Source: Bacillota bacterium (lineage in GTDB: Bacteria; Bacillota; Clostridia; Lachnospirales; Lachnospiraceae). From it: a stretch of 64,000 nt of DNA. The notes beneath the pieces were generated by a model. It was not told the origin of the DNA and did no database searches. It saw only the letters and a program-made list of their open reading frames with translations. The stretch spans positions 36,500-100,499 of the forward strand of contig JAMPHT010000003.1 of the NCBI GenBank assembly GCA_023663285.1. The letters are read 5' to 3'. This document shows, one piece after another, positions 8,648 through 16,053 of this stretch (positions are counted from its first letter, which is position 1; each line of letters opens with the position of its first letter). Both the position numbers and the translations under genes were made by a program.

Positions 8648-9457
8648 ATGAAATATATGACCTTCAACTCCTCCTGCTCCTACGCAGGGGTTGCAAATAT
8701 GCTTGAAAGCTATAATATTGACGTTGAGGACCGACAGATAGCTCTGGAGATAGACCTGCCTTATATGTTTTCCCGTGAAAACGGCATCTATTGTTCCGGC
8801 CCTATGCTTCAGTCTGCGGAATGGTTCAACCTGTATTTAAAGCCGAGAGGCTTTCGCATGACGGAAACAAGACTTTCAAGGGATGAAGTCTGCTCTTTTC
8901 TGTCAAAAAGCCGAACCGCCATGCTGGGGCTTGCCCTGACTTCCCACGGAAGACACGCTGTCGTTTACATTGGAACAGAGAACGGCTGCTGCCGATTTCT
9001 GAATAATAAACACAAGGACTCGCCGGAGCCGGAGGTGATCTGCCTGACGCCGGAAGAGCTTCTTCCCCTGTTGGGCGATACCGTGGTCGCAGCCGTTCTG
9101 CAGGAATGCCGCCCTCAGACCATAGATATAACTCCGTACCTTCAAAGCTCTGCTGACATATTATTACAGTTGAAGCAGGATATCACCGCTTTCTGCCTCA
9201 GAGAGCAGCCGCCCCAGGCTCTGCGGGCGGCCCGGAATACCCTGTTCCGCGCCATATTGCTAGACGCTGTTACCATGCTGGAGCTGTCAGGAAATGAAGA
9301 ACCCCTGACAGCTCTGAGGGCTGTCCAAAAAGAATTTCTGGCAATGCTGAAAGAAAATAAGCCTCTCGTCCCGGCGGACCACTTATCCCTGAACCGGCTG
9401 GAAAAGGCAATGGACACATATCGGGAGCTGATCAAAGCCCGTTGCAAACGCCACTAA
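8648..9457 (+). CDS. C39-like papain-fold protein of unknown function
   Basis: A 269-residue protein. Its first ~150 residues read like a degenerate or minimal C39/papain-like peptidase: C10 in NSSCSYAGVANMLE starts a helix as in C39 enzymes, H103 lies in GRHAVVYIG, and an Asn/Asp pair follows in FLNNKHKD (119-124). The C-terminal ~110 residues are helical with no family I recognise. No signal peptide or membrane span is seen, so it is likely cytoplasmic. The start follows AAGAAGGAG by about eight bases. Its last 26 bases overlap, tail to tail, the truncated ParE-like gene. Peptidase activity is inferred only from residue order. Confidence 0.6.
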   Translation: MKYMTFNSSCSYAGVANMLESYNIDVEDRQIALEIDLPYMFSRENGIYCSGPMLQSAEWFNLYLKPRGFRMTETRLSRDEVCSFLSKSRTAMLGLALTSHGRHAVVYIGTENGCCRFLNNKHKDSPEPEVICLTPEELLPLLGDTVVAAVLQECRPQTIDITPYLQSSADILLQLKQDITAFCLREQPPQALRAARNTLFRAILLDAVTMLELSGNEEPLTALRAVQKEFLAMLKENKPLVPADHLSLNRLEKAMDTYRELIKARCKRH

Positions 9458-9695
9458 TTGTATAAAAGACAAGATATCCTGCCACCGTAACAAAGCGAAT
9501 TCCCCATGATGAAAGAATCGGGTCATCAACTAATTTGAATTTTTCGGAGAACTCAGAAAGAGAATTGATTTGTTTCTCTGCTTCATCAAGCAGATCATTG
9601 GCTGCTTTAGGATTTTTCAGCACAAATTCAATATGGTCTGCAGCACGGTACAAGTCGCGTTCAGCTGCTGAAGTGATGTGTATGCGATAATTCAT
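9432..9695 (-). pseudogene. RelE/ParE-family toxin, C-terminally truncated
   Basis: An 87-residue reading frame with the ParE/RelE layout: MNYRIHITSAAERDL, then two helices, then strands including ILSSWGIRFVTVAGYLVFY. The usual last ~15-20 residues, which carry the final strand and an Arg/Tyr-rich active-site stretch, are missing. Instead the frame runs into ISGVCNGL and stops inside the 3' end of the neighbouring C39-like gene. It is coupled to the upstream antitoxin by a four-base overlap. It is probably an inactive toxin, although the antitoxin is intact. Confidence 0.75.
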
Positions 9696-9955
9696 CTCTT
9701 ACGTTTACCCCTTATAGATGACATTGCTTCAGAGAACAGACGGGTATTGCCATCGGCAATATCATCAAGTCCTTCTTTTATCTGACCATATAATTCAAAT
9801 CGATTGTTTATTTCTTCGTAGGCTTCGACGCTCATAACTGCAAGATCGCCTTTACCATTCTTGGTAATGAACACCGGTTCAGAGTAGGTGTGACAGAAAT
9901 TAGAAATTTCATTGTAGTTATTTCTGAGGTCTGCACTTGATCTTATAGTTGGCAT
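9692..9955 (-). CDS. Phd/YefM-family antitoxin
   Basis: An 87-residue protein with the Phd/YefM signature: an N-terminal DNA-binding part (TIRSSADLRNNYNEIS), then EPVFITKNGKGDLAVMSVEAYEE, and a flexible C-terminal tail that would neutralise the toxin. The start follows GAAAGGAGG and a consensus promoter. Such proteins repress their own operon; here the operon is this gene plus the truncated toxin. A decayed copy of the same module lies about 500 bases upstream. Confidence 0.88.
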   Translation of the reverse strand: MPTIRSSADLRNNYNEISNFCHTYSEPVFITKNGKGDLAVMSVEAYEEINNRFELYGQIKEGLDDIADGNTRLFSEAMSSIRGKRKR

Positions 9956-9980
9956 AGAAAATACCTCCTTTCATAGTAAA

Positions 9981-10009
9981 ATTATATCCAAATTTATTTA
10001 TATAGTCAA
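9981..10009 (-). promoter_or_regulatory. sigma-A promoter of the antitoxin-toxin operon
   Basis: On the minus strand TTGACT (10004-10009) and TATAAT (9981-9986) are 17 bases apart, with the antitoxin start 25 bases further on. The promoter overlaps the 3' end of a 40-codon frame. Confidence 0.75.
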
Positions 10010-10120
10010 TAGTGTATAATACCACAGAGCAACCGCGCATCTTGCAAATTGGCTCGCTTCTTTCTGGCTCATTTTCGTATCAAACAATACTTCATTAGAA
10101 TGTTGATCACTACCTGACAC
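9998..10120 (-). CDS. possible 40-residue small protein or gene remnant
   Basis: A GTG start at 10120 follows AGGAGG by eight bases and opens a 40-codon frame containing SDQHSNEVLFDTKMSQKEAS and then CAVALWYYTLL. The composition is protein-like (a hydrophilic helix, then a hydrophobic end), but the frame is short and the stretch just upstream (10120-10310) contains only broken fragments. It may be the surviving piece of a larger gene. No family recognised. Confidence 0.3.
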   Translation of the reverse strand: MSGSDQHSNEVLFDTKMSQKEASQFARCAVALWYYTLLTI

Positions 10121-10310
10121 ATATCTTACCTCCTATGAACTTATCGCCTTGAACTGCTTTGCCTCATTTCGCCCTTTACGTTCGTCAATAAGCAGCAACC
10201 ATTGTCATAACAATTATGCCTCCTTCCAAATTTTCAGGATTTCCCGCTCTTCAGTATATCATTTTTCGTCCGCTTTTACCACCTGTAAATTCTGAATATA
10301 GGATTAACGA

Positions 10311-10490
10311 ATTTTGAATTTTCGCGGAACTCGGAAAGAGAATTGATTTGTTTCTCTGCTTCATCAAGCAGATCATTGGCTGCTTTGGAATTTTGCAGCA
10401 CGGTTCATGTCACGTTCAGCTGCCCCTTCTTTATATCTGACCATATAATTCAAATCGATTGTTTATTTCTTCGTAGGCTTCGACGCTCAT
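10311..10490 (-). pseudogene. decayed second copy of the antitoxin-toxin module
   Basis: This stretch repeats parts of the adjacent module in the same order and orientation. Bases 10311-10430 match the middle of the ParE-like gene (near 9531-9670) with an internal loss of about 20 bases, and 10432-10490 match the middle of the antitoxin gene (near 9771-9836). The toxin start, antitoxin start and antitoxin C terminus are missing, so neither protein can be made. It records a duplication followed by internal deletions. Confidence 0.8.
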
Positions 10491-10589
10491 AGATTTTTTT
10501 CTTTGCCCGTAACAATTCCTTGTCTGTATCCACAGCCTCGATAATCTCGGTATATTTGTCTCGCACTTTGCCAACATCATGCGCAGTCT

Positions 10590-11561
10590 CTACAGTTGAG
10601 GGGAGTAGTTCATTATGCCGCCTAACAATAAGATTACAATTAAGGTAATCATCCCACATACAAGACAAATACCCACTATTGTAAGTGCAAATTTTAAAAG
10701 TTTTAATGGCTTTTTATTTGTAACTTTATTCTCTCCAACCAATGTTTCTTCTATTTTCTCGTTTTCAGAAATATTATGCTCTAACGCTTTATACTCTCTA
10801 AGATTATTTTCGACCTTACTATCACATTCTATAATGTCATTTTCAATTCCTTTCTTTTTTTTGGGATGCAGAAACGATAAATTTCTCTTTTCTTCTATTA
10901 GCTCTTTGCGCTTGCTTAAGTTTCGTGATATATTTCTTTGCAGTTCTTTCTGTTTTTCTAATAGATTCAGACAAAAAGCCCCATTCTGTATTTGTAAAAA
11001 AAGCAGATTGCGTAAATCCTCCAGTTGCTTTTTCCTAATTTCTTTCGATTGCTTTTTAATTGGTTCTTTTTCAAACGATTCCCTTTCTTCTTCCGTCGCT
11101 GCCAGTCTTTTCTTTAACAACTCTATCTCCTCGGTCTTCTGTCCGATTCTTCCATCGATATCTGAAATAGATAAATCCTCAGCCTGACTTATCATTGACT
11201 GCCTATTTTGCCTAAGTATCTCTTCAATACCAGAATTAGTTAAAGCTTCATATGTTTGATTTTTTGCTGATTTTATAACACAATCCACCATCGCATCACG
11301 CTTCTTGTAACCAACATCTGCATAAGCTCTTGAACTCAATATAACCGCGTTTGCACTCAATAGCGTAGCACCAGTAAACATACCTACTTTTTTCCGAATA
11401 TCCTTTTGTGTCCCGTTGGTTTCTTTGCCGCTGTTTTTCTTCCAGCCGGTTCCCTTGTCACTGTTCTTCTTCCAGCTGGTTCCCTTGTCACTGTTCTTCT
11501 TCCAGCTGGTTCCCTTGTCACTGTTCTTCTTCCGGCTACTTTCTTTACTACTTTTAAACAC
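10590..11561 (-). CDS. unknown coiled-coil membrane protein with N-terminal tandem repeats (last gene of WYL operon)
   Basis: About 323 residues from the GTG at 11561, preferred because GGAGAGGAG precedes it and it overlaps the upstream stop by eight bases. Visible parts in order: a basic, low-complexity head of ten-residue repeats of the form KKNSDKGTSW; a hydrophobic segment (GMFTGATLLSANAVILSS); a long charged coiled coil; and a strong C-terminal membrane span (KFALTIVGICLVCGMITLIV) just before the end. I recognise no family. It would sit in the membrane with most of its mass as a coiled coil. Being last in a compact operon, it may be the membrane component of whatever the operon does. Confidence 0.75.
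   Translation of the reverse strand: MFKSSKESSRKKNSDKGTSWKKNSDKGTSWKKNSDKGTGWKKNSGKETNGTQKDIRKKVGMFTGATLLSANAVILSSRAYADVGYKKRDAMVDCVIKSAKNQTYEALTNSGIEEILRQNRQSMISQAEDLSISDIDGRIGQKTEEIELLKKRLAATEEERESFEKEPIKKQSKEIRKKQLEDLRNLLFLQIQNGAFCLNLLEKQKELQRNISRNLSKRKELIEEKRNLSFLHPKKKKGIENDIIECDSKVENNLREYKALEHNISENEKIEETLVGENKVTNKKPLKLLKFALTIVGICLVCGMITLIVILLLGGIMNYSPQL
11431..11550. repeat. 30-bp in-frame tandem repeat inside the coiled-coil membrane gene
   Basis: Four 30-base units in a row. Units at 11461-11490 and 11491-11520 are identical, the unit at 11431-11460 differs at a few bases, and the unit at 11521-11550 is diverged in its second half. Each encodes ten residues (KKNSDKGT plus two) on the minus strand, so unit gain or loss would keep the frame. 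Confidence 0.95.
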
Positions 11562-12051
11562 CTTTTCTCCTCTCCACCTTTTCCAAATCACTTTCCAAGA
11601 TACTCTTTAAACCTTTTAAATAGGTAATAATTACATCATACACCTTATTGGGATCTTCTATCTGCATACACTCTTTTTCCAATTCGTTTTGATATTTTCT
11701 ACTTTGGAAATACTTTAAATAGAATTCCTTAATAACCTTTTCTTGCCTTCTTGCTTTTATTCCTGTCTTAATGTTGTCTATTGGATTGATGCGTAGACCT
11801 TTTTTTGCCCTTGCATATTTTGCAGCTTCTCCTATTATAATTCCTGCTATTTCATGCCATGAATACTTTATATGTAACTTGCCAGTTTCCTCGTCAACTT
11901 CAACACCAATGACATCACATATTTTTTTATCAAATTCTATTAGTTCCCGTTCATCCACCGGAATCAAAGAGTTATTAATATAATTTTCCACCGGATTATT
12001 TTCCCATATCTCTACCATACTATCACTATTCCCTTTGTTCATTTCTTGCAC
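11554..12051 (-). CDS. unknown protein, fourth of the WYL-operon genes after the regulator
   Basis: A 165-residue soluble protein with no recognised family. It has an acidic N-terminal third (including VDERELIEFDKKICDVIG), a central segment SWHEIAGIIIGEAAKYARAK, and a helical, Lys/Glu-rich C-terminal half ending in LKSILESDLEKVERRKGV. The GTG at 12051 is supported by AAAGGAG ten bases before it. It overlaps the preceding gene by 26 bases and the following gene by eight, so the three are translationally coupled and their products probably act together. Confidence 0.75.
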   Translation of the reverse strand: MQEMNKGNSDSMVEIWENNPVENYINNSLIPVDERELIEFDKKICDVIGVEVDEETGKLHIKYSWHEIAGIIIGEAAKYARAKKGLRINPIDNIKTGIKARRQEKVIKEFYLKYFQSRKYQNELEKECMQIEDPNKVYDVIITYLKGLKSILESDLEKVERRKGV

Positions 12052-13105
12052 GGTTGATCTCTCCTTTCATTTTATCCCTCGCTTCTTCAATTCTCATTGC
12101 TGTTTCCATGCTGGGGGTATCCACACACATTGCAAGCACTTCTGCAGCCATATCGGCAAAAGCAGTAAGTGGCGCAAATTTAGGTACCAGTGTGCCAACC
12201 GTGTCACCAACAAGCTTAATCCCTTCGCCTACCAGTATAGCTCTCTTCTGCCTGATTTTCCTATAGGGGTCATTATCAATGTTATATATTGCATATGCCT
12301 CACTCTTTTTTACAGAGTTAAAGATTGAACCGCAAATATCCTTGGCAGTAATAGCATTAAACACTATAAAATCAGACAAAAAATCCTCCTGGCTTTTTGT
12401 CCCGATTATTAACCGATCAATATCAACCGCAGATAGCTTACAGACTACATCAAGAAACTCCTCTGCTCTTCCCCTTACCTCCTCATCGTGTAAATCACAG
12501 GCTCGCAATACATTTCCGGCAAATATTTTCATCTGCTCCACTTCATAATTAGTCAATTTAATATAGTTGCTTTTGTTTAAAGAGGGCAAATTACGAATAC
12601 TTACATTTTCTGCGCTAAATTCACCAAAAAGCTCCTCATAGTTTTTGATTTTATCGTGGTCAAAAAGCTTTTTTACATTTTTTTCTATCCGAAGCGTATT
12701 CTCTTTATTTATATAGGCCAGCCAACTGATATAAAATTTTTGAAAATTATATGTGTTCTTCTTATTAGCAACATATCCAAACACTGACGGAGCCACATCC
12801 AATATGATATAGGTCGCAGCTGTTGCCGCACCCTTATTGAACGCAACTTTCTTTTCAAACAGCTCAGCCCTCTCTTTAGATACAAATCCTACTTTCCCCC
12901 AAAAATTCAGCGATTCATGAAACTTTTTGGTCGAATACATCTCAACACCATTTGCAATCAAGGATGCCATCTGATGCGAAAAATCATTATATAAGGTATC
13001 AAAGGAAACTTCGCTTGTATCAAACAAAGACATTGTCGCAGAAACGTTTTCCAATGAAGTATCAACACCGTTTTTAATAATCGGATACTCATTATTATTT
13101 TCCAT
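12026..13105 (-). CDS. unknown protein, third of the WYL-operon genes after the regulator
   Basis: About 359 residues from the ATG at 13105, which has AAAGGAG at a good distance; a TTG at 13144 would add 13 basic residues. No family recognised. It is mostly helical, with two hydrophobic stretches of interest: GAATAATYIILDVAPSVFGY at about 92-111 and LVGDTVGTLVPKFAPLTAFAD near 310-330. These are rich in Ala/Gly/Pro and could be amphipathic or membrane-inserting rather than classical spans. No catalytic motif is evident. The 26-base overlap with the next gene argues for joint production. Confidence 0.72.
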   Translation of the reverse strand: MENNNEYPIIKNGVDTSLENVSATMSLFDTSEVSFDTLYNDFSHQMASLIANGVEMYSTKKFHESLNFWGKVGFVSKERAELFEKKVAFNKGAATAATYIILDVAPSVFGYVANKKNTYNFQKFYISWLAYINKENTLRIEKNVKKLFDHDKIKNYEELFGEFSAENVSIRNLPSLNKSNYIKLTNYEVEQMKIFAGNVLRACDLHDEEVRGRAEEFLDVVCKLSAVDIDRLIIGTKSQEDFLSDFIVFNAITAKDICGSIFNSVKKSEAYAIYNIDNDPYRKIRQKRAILVGEGIKLVGDTVGTLVPKFAPLTAFADMAAEVLAMCVDTPSMETAMRIEEARDKMKGEINRARNEQRE

Positions 13106-13140
13106 GCTTTTCTTTCTCCTTTTTTTGTGCCTGCTCCGTC

Positions 13141-14181
13141 TCAAAGCTGCTGCGGACGATTCTCCATCCTCTGCACCAGCTCCACCAACTCATCCAGATC
13201 CTCTGGGCCGCCTAAGGTCATCCCCCGAAGCACATCGACGATATCCAACTCTTTCTTCCGCATAGCGGCCACAAGCTTTATCATGCGGTTGTCGTGGGGA
13301 ATTTCTTCTCCGTCGCAGTAGGACAATGAAAGAACTGAGAAGTCGTGGTCCCAGCCGAATTTATCGCCATCCCAGGAAATGTCCAGCCGGACTCCCATCA
13401 CGCCGTCCTGCCATTCCCACCATTCCTCTTCCTTGTCCGTATCCCTCCAATTGCCGTGTATTACGCCGTATGTCGGCAGATTGCGGAAGGAAACCGATTT
13501 TACAAGATCGCCCGGGCGGAAGGGCGCCGATATATGCACCCCAAACGCCTCGCCCAGATCATCCTCATACCAACCCTGCACAACCTCGCCAACCGTATAA
13601 TCCTCCGGCTCATAGCTGAACCTTCCTTCCGCCTCCATAAGCACTAAGTCATGGTTATACCTGTAATAAGTCCAGAACTCTTCATGCCCCTTCTTAAGCG
13701 GTATCCTGACGATTTCAGCCCAAAGCGGCAGATCCCGCAATTCATCGCTATCTTCATATTCCGCCTTTTCTTCCCTCAGTTTCCGGAGCGCACTTTCATA
13801 ATCAGCTCGAAAATAACAATCCGCCAAATCAACTTTATTCCGATCGTCACTATCCTGTTCAAACAAAGCCGCCGCAAAAACGCAGTCTGCAGAATCATAT
13901 CTCTTTGCAAGCAGTCTGCGGTAATACGCTATGTTTTTCATAGTGATCTCTCGCATATTTTCATCCGTGACCGGCTTATTGTTATCCCGAAAAACGCCGG
14001 TACTGTCGAACTCTTCTTCCGTATAATGATCCGTCAGGTACTGCAGGGCATCCAGCTTTTCCTCCAGACCCTTTTGTCCGCTCCTCATGATCAGAACCGC
14101 CTGCTGAGCCGGCGTAAACACGGCTTCCTCGTTGTGCTTCCTGACCTCCGGCGAATCAATAAAATCCAGTATTTCGTACAT
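13141..14181 (-). CDS. unknown acidic protein, second of the WYL-operon genes after the regulator
   Basis: About 346 residues from the ATG at 14181 (ribosome site GGAGG overlapping the upstream stop). The N-terminal half is helical and charged. The C-terminal half is rich in Trp, Tyr and Asp (FWTYYRYNHDLVLMEAEG, EEEWWEWQDGVMG, WDGDKFGWDHDFSVLSLSY), looks like a beta-rich globular domain, and ends in a helical acidic tail. No membrane span or signal peptide. I recall similar uncharacterised proteins in Lachnospiraceae but cannot name a family. It begins one base after the zinc-ribbon gene stop. Confidence 0.78.
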   Translation of the reverse strand: MYEILDFIDSPEVRKHNEEAVFTPAQQAVLIMRSGQKGLEEKLDALQYLTDHYTEEEFDSTGVFRDNNKPVTDENMREITMKNIAYYRRLLAKRYDSADCVFAAALFEQDSDDRNKVDLADCYFRADYESALRKLREEKAEYEDSDELRDLPLWAEIVRIPLKKGHEEFWTYYRYNHDLVLMEAEGRFSYEPEDYTVGEVVQGWYEDDLGEAFGVHISAPFRPGDLVKSVSFRNLPTYGVIHGNWRDTDKEEEWWEWQDGVMGVRLDISWDGDKFGWDHDFSVLSLSYCDGEEIPHDNRMIKLVAAMRKKELDIVDVLRGMTLGGPEDLDELVELVQRMENRPQQL

Positions 14182-14182
14182 G

Positions 14183-14395
14183 TTATCCTCCATTCCGCCG
14201 CTTCCGCTGCACCATTTTTTTCAGGAAAGTAATCCCTTTCACCCCTGCCTCTACAGCCTGATCCGCCTTGCAGCTATCGCAGATTGGCCTCGAACTAAGC
14301 ATGATTTCTCTGTCGGTAGGCACAATACCGCCTACCATTTTCACGAATTTTCTGCCGCACCTACTGCAGGTAAACGTTCGAAGATATGCACTCAT
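14183..14395 (-). CDS. small zinc-ribbon protein, first of the WYL-operon genes after the regulator
   Basis: A 70-residue protein from the ATG at 14395 (ribosome site GGAGGG). Two CxxC pairs, C10/C13 and C39/C42, form a zinc-ribbon pattern (FTCSRCGRKF and RPICDSCKA), followed by a basic C-terminal tail (KKMVQRKRRNGG). It may bind nucleic acid or a partner protein; which is not visible. It begins 31 bases after the WYL regulator stop and ends one base before the next start. Confidence 0.72.
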   Translation of the reverse strand: MSAYLRTFTCSRCGRKFVKMVGGIVPTDREIMLSSRPICDSCKADQAVEAGVKGITFLKKMVQRKRRNGG

Positions 14396-14426
14396 TTCAT
14401 CCCTCCCGTCCGCATTTTCAATGTCG

Positions 14427-15386
14427 CTATGATTGTAAAAGCTGTATGGCATCCCCCTGGCTCCGCAGCCACATATCGATCCCTTTCCCGAACACCTCCG
14501 CGCTGACCGTGTACACCCCGTCCTCTTCCTCCAGGATCTTCGCCGTGGGAAGTCTGTCCAAAATAGCTTCGATGTTTTCTCCGGAGTACCGAAACTTCAG
14601 CTTCTGCAGTTTCCCTCCGTACATGAACTGGATCCGCTTGCGGAACTCGCCTTCCTCAAACCGGCTGCTGTACGGAATGTGAAACCGTTCCTGAAGGATA
14701 TCGACTGACCGTATCCGATCTATCCGGTAAATGGTAGGAAAGGAATCGTTGATCACATCAAAATTTGCCTGTACTTCCTCGTCGTCAATAAATGCGGTGA
14801 GATAAAAATAAAACTCCGAAAACATGATTGCCACCGATTTCAGCCTTCTGCGGATCACCTCTTTATTCTTCTGGCGGCAGTAATCGATCTCTATGTAACG
14901 GCATTCCCTGACTGCCTGTCCCAGACTCCACAGCCGATCAATCAAAGGCGTCCTGTGCTGCAGTTCCATATAATGATACATTTCATTACCAATCAACTCC
15001 CTCACAAATTTTTCATTTGATTTCGGCACACAGCAGTCCACAAGCTTTCCAAGCACCGCTTCCATCTCAGGCTTTGCAAACGCCCTGCTGTCCAGCAGTA
15101 TCTTACAAATGGCAAGAATCTCCCCGTTGCTCAGGTGCATCCCGTCAGTGTACTCCAGTCGATACCCCCTGGCAATGCGGTCATACAGAATGGAATTATG
15201 CAAACCGTTGTCCGAACTGCTGTCGAAGTACTCCCTGATATCGTTGATATCCCTCTGGATACTCCGCTCATTTACGCAGTAATTCTGCGCCTCCTCAGCC
15301 TTGTTGATAATGCCGCCGCCAAGCAGCTTTGTGTAAATATCCAGCACTCTGATCATTTTGTTGCCTTCTGCGTGTTCCATAGTCAT
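14427..15386 (-). CDS. WYL-domain transcriptional regulator
   Basis: A 319-residue regulator: an N-terminal helix-turn-helix region (NERSIQRDINDIREYF at about 38-53), a central WYL domain (IEIDYCRQKNKEVIRRRLKS to YFYLTAFIDDEEV, about 165-205) and a C-terminal WCX-like extension. WYL domains sense ligands, often nucleic acid or nucleotides, and regulators of this class head several phage-defence operons (BrxR, CapW). It has a consensus promoter directly upstream and is followed in the same direction, 31 bases on, by five unrecognised genes with tight spacing, so it probably controls them and itself. Confidence 0.88.
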   Translation of the reverse strand: MTMEHAEGNKMIRVLDIYTKLLGGGIINKAEEAQNYCVNERSIQRDINDIREYFDSSSDNGLHNSILYDRIARGYRLEYTDGMHLSNGEILAICKILLDSRAFAKPEMEAVLGKLVDCCVPKSNEKFVRELIGNEMYHYMELQHRTPLIDRLWSLGQAVRECRYIEIDYCRQKNKEVIRRRLKSVAIMFSEFYFYLTAFIDDEEVQANFDVINDSFPTIYRIDRIRSVDILQERFHIPYSSRFEEGEFRKRIQFMYGGKLQKLKFRYSGENIEAILDRLPTAKILEEEDGVYTVSAEVFGKGIDMWLRSQGDAIQLLQS

Positions 15387-15414
15387 CCCACTCTTTATTC
15401 AGAATCTATATCCT

Positions 15415-15443
15415 ATATTAAAATAATTGTCTCTATTTGTCAA
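15415..15443 (-). promoter_or_regulatory. sigma-A promoter of the WYL operon
   Basis: On the minus strand TTGACA (15438-15443) and TAATAT (15415-15420) are separated by exactly 17 bases and lie 28 bases before the regulator start. The rest of the divergent region to the XRE gene (15444-15552) is AT-rich with several ATATCT repeats that could be operators. Confidence 0.75.
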
Positions 15444-15552
15444 AAAGAATTATCGTAATATCTATAAATATCTTTTGATATATCTGTAAATTCTTCTGTA
15501 TATCTTTGGTATTCTATTTAAAAATAGATAATAACCGCTGAAAGGAACTCAG

Positions 15553-15861
15553 ATGAATATAAATATAGGGAAAAGAATTGCATATTTCCGGACAGCCAAG
15601 GGGCTGACCGTCAACAAGCTTGCCAATCTGTCCGGCATTTCCCAAAGCTATCTCCGCGACATAGAATTGGGCAAAAACAGCAATCCTTCCATAGAAATAC
15701 TGGATTGTCTCTGCACTACCTTAGGCATTACCCTGCAGGAATTTTTTGACACGGAGGATTCTCTGTCTTTTACAAAGGATCCTCTTATGCTGGAAATATA
15801 CCAGCTGGCGCCGCATCAAAAGGAAAAACTCCTGACGTTTCTCCATTCCCTGCATGACTGA
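15553..15861 (+). CDS. XRE-family helix-turn-helix regulator
   Basis: A 102-residue protein with a Cro/C1-type DNA-binding domain over about residues 5-65 (IGKRIAYFRTAKGLTVNKLA, then SGISQSYLRDIELGKNSNPS) and a short helical tail. AAAGGA stands six bases before the start. It is divergent from the WYL regulator, with a 166-base AT-rich region between them containing ATATCT repeats. It may repress itself or cross-regulate the WYL operon; this is inference from position. Confidence 0.88.
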   Translation: MNINIGKRIAYFRTAKGLTVNKLANLSGISQSYLRDIELGKNSNPSIEILDCLCTTLGITLQEFFDTEDSLSFTKDPLMLEIYQLAPHQKEKLLTFLHSLHD

Positions 15862-15961
15862 CGTGGATCCTATCATAAGCATTCTAACATATGACACTGA
15901 CAGATATTGTCCTTGTCAAATATTTTTTCAGTTCTGTTTTCTTAAATCCTTTGTCAACTAA

Positions 15962-16051
15962 CTCAATGAAGAATTACACGATGCCGATATAGATAATGCA
16001 GTATTTCCGAAAATGACATTTGGCACTGAAGTCAAAGCGCAGGAATGGTGA
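15962..16051 (+). pseudogene. orphan 3' end of a lost gene upstream of recQ
   Basis: A frame open from 15962 to a TGA at 16049-16051 reads as 29 protein-like codons (including DADIDNAVFPKMTFGTEVKA) but has no start. Its stop overlaps the recQ start region, as expected for the end of an operon partner. The rest of the gene is absent and a stop precedes it, which suggests a deletion between the XRE gene and recQ. Confidence 0.45.
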
Positions 16052-16053
16052 GT

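Noticed and set aside
10450-10668. A 72-codon minus-strand frame between the toxin-antitoxin remnant and the WYL operon
   Set aside because: Its start lies inside the last gene of the WYL operon without a ribosome site, and its end reads the antitoxin remnant in the wrong frame. The middle (LLPSTVETAHDVGKVRDKYT) looks protein-like, so it may be a fragment of an older gene, but not a gene as it stands.
11431-11550. CRISPR array
   Set aside because: The 30-base units are directly joined without spacers and lie in frame within a protein gene.
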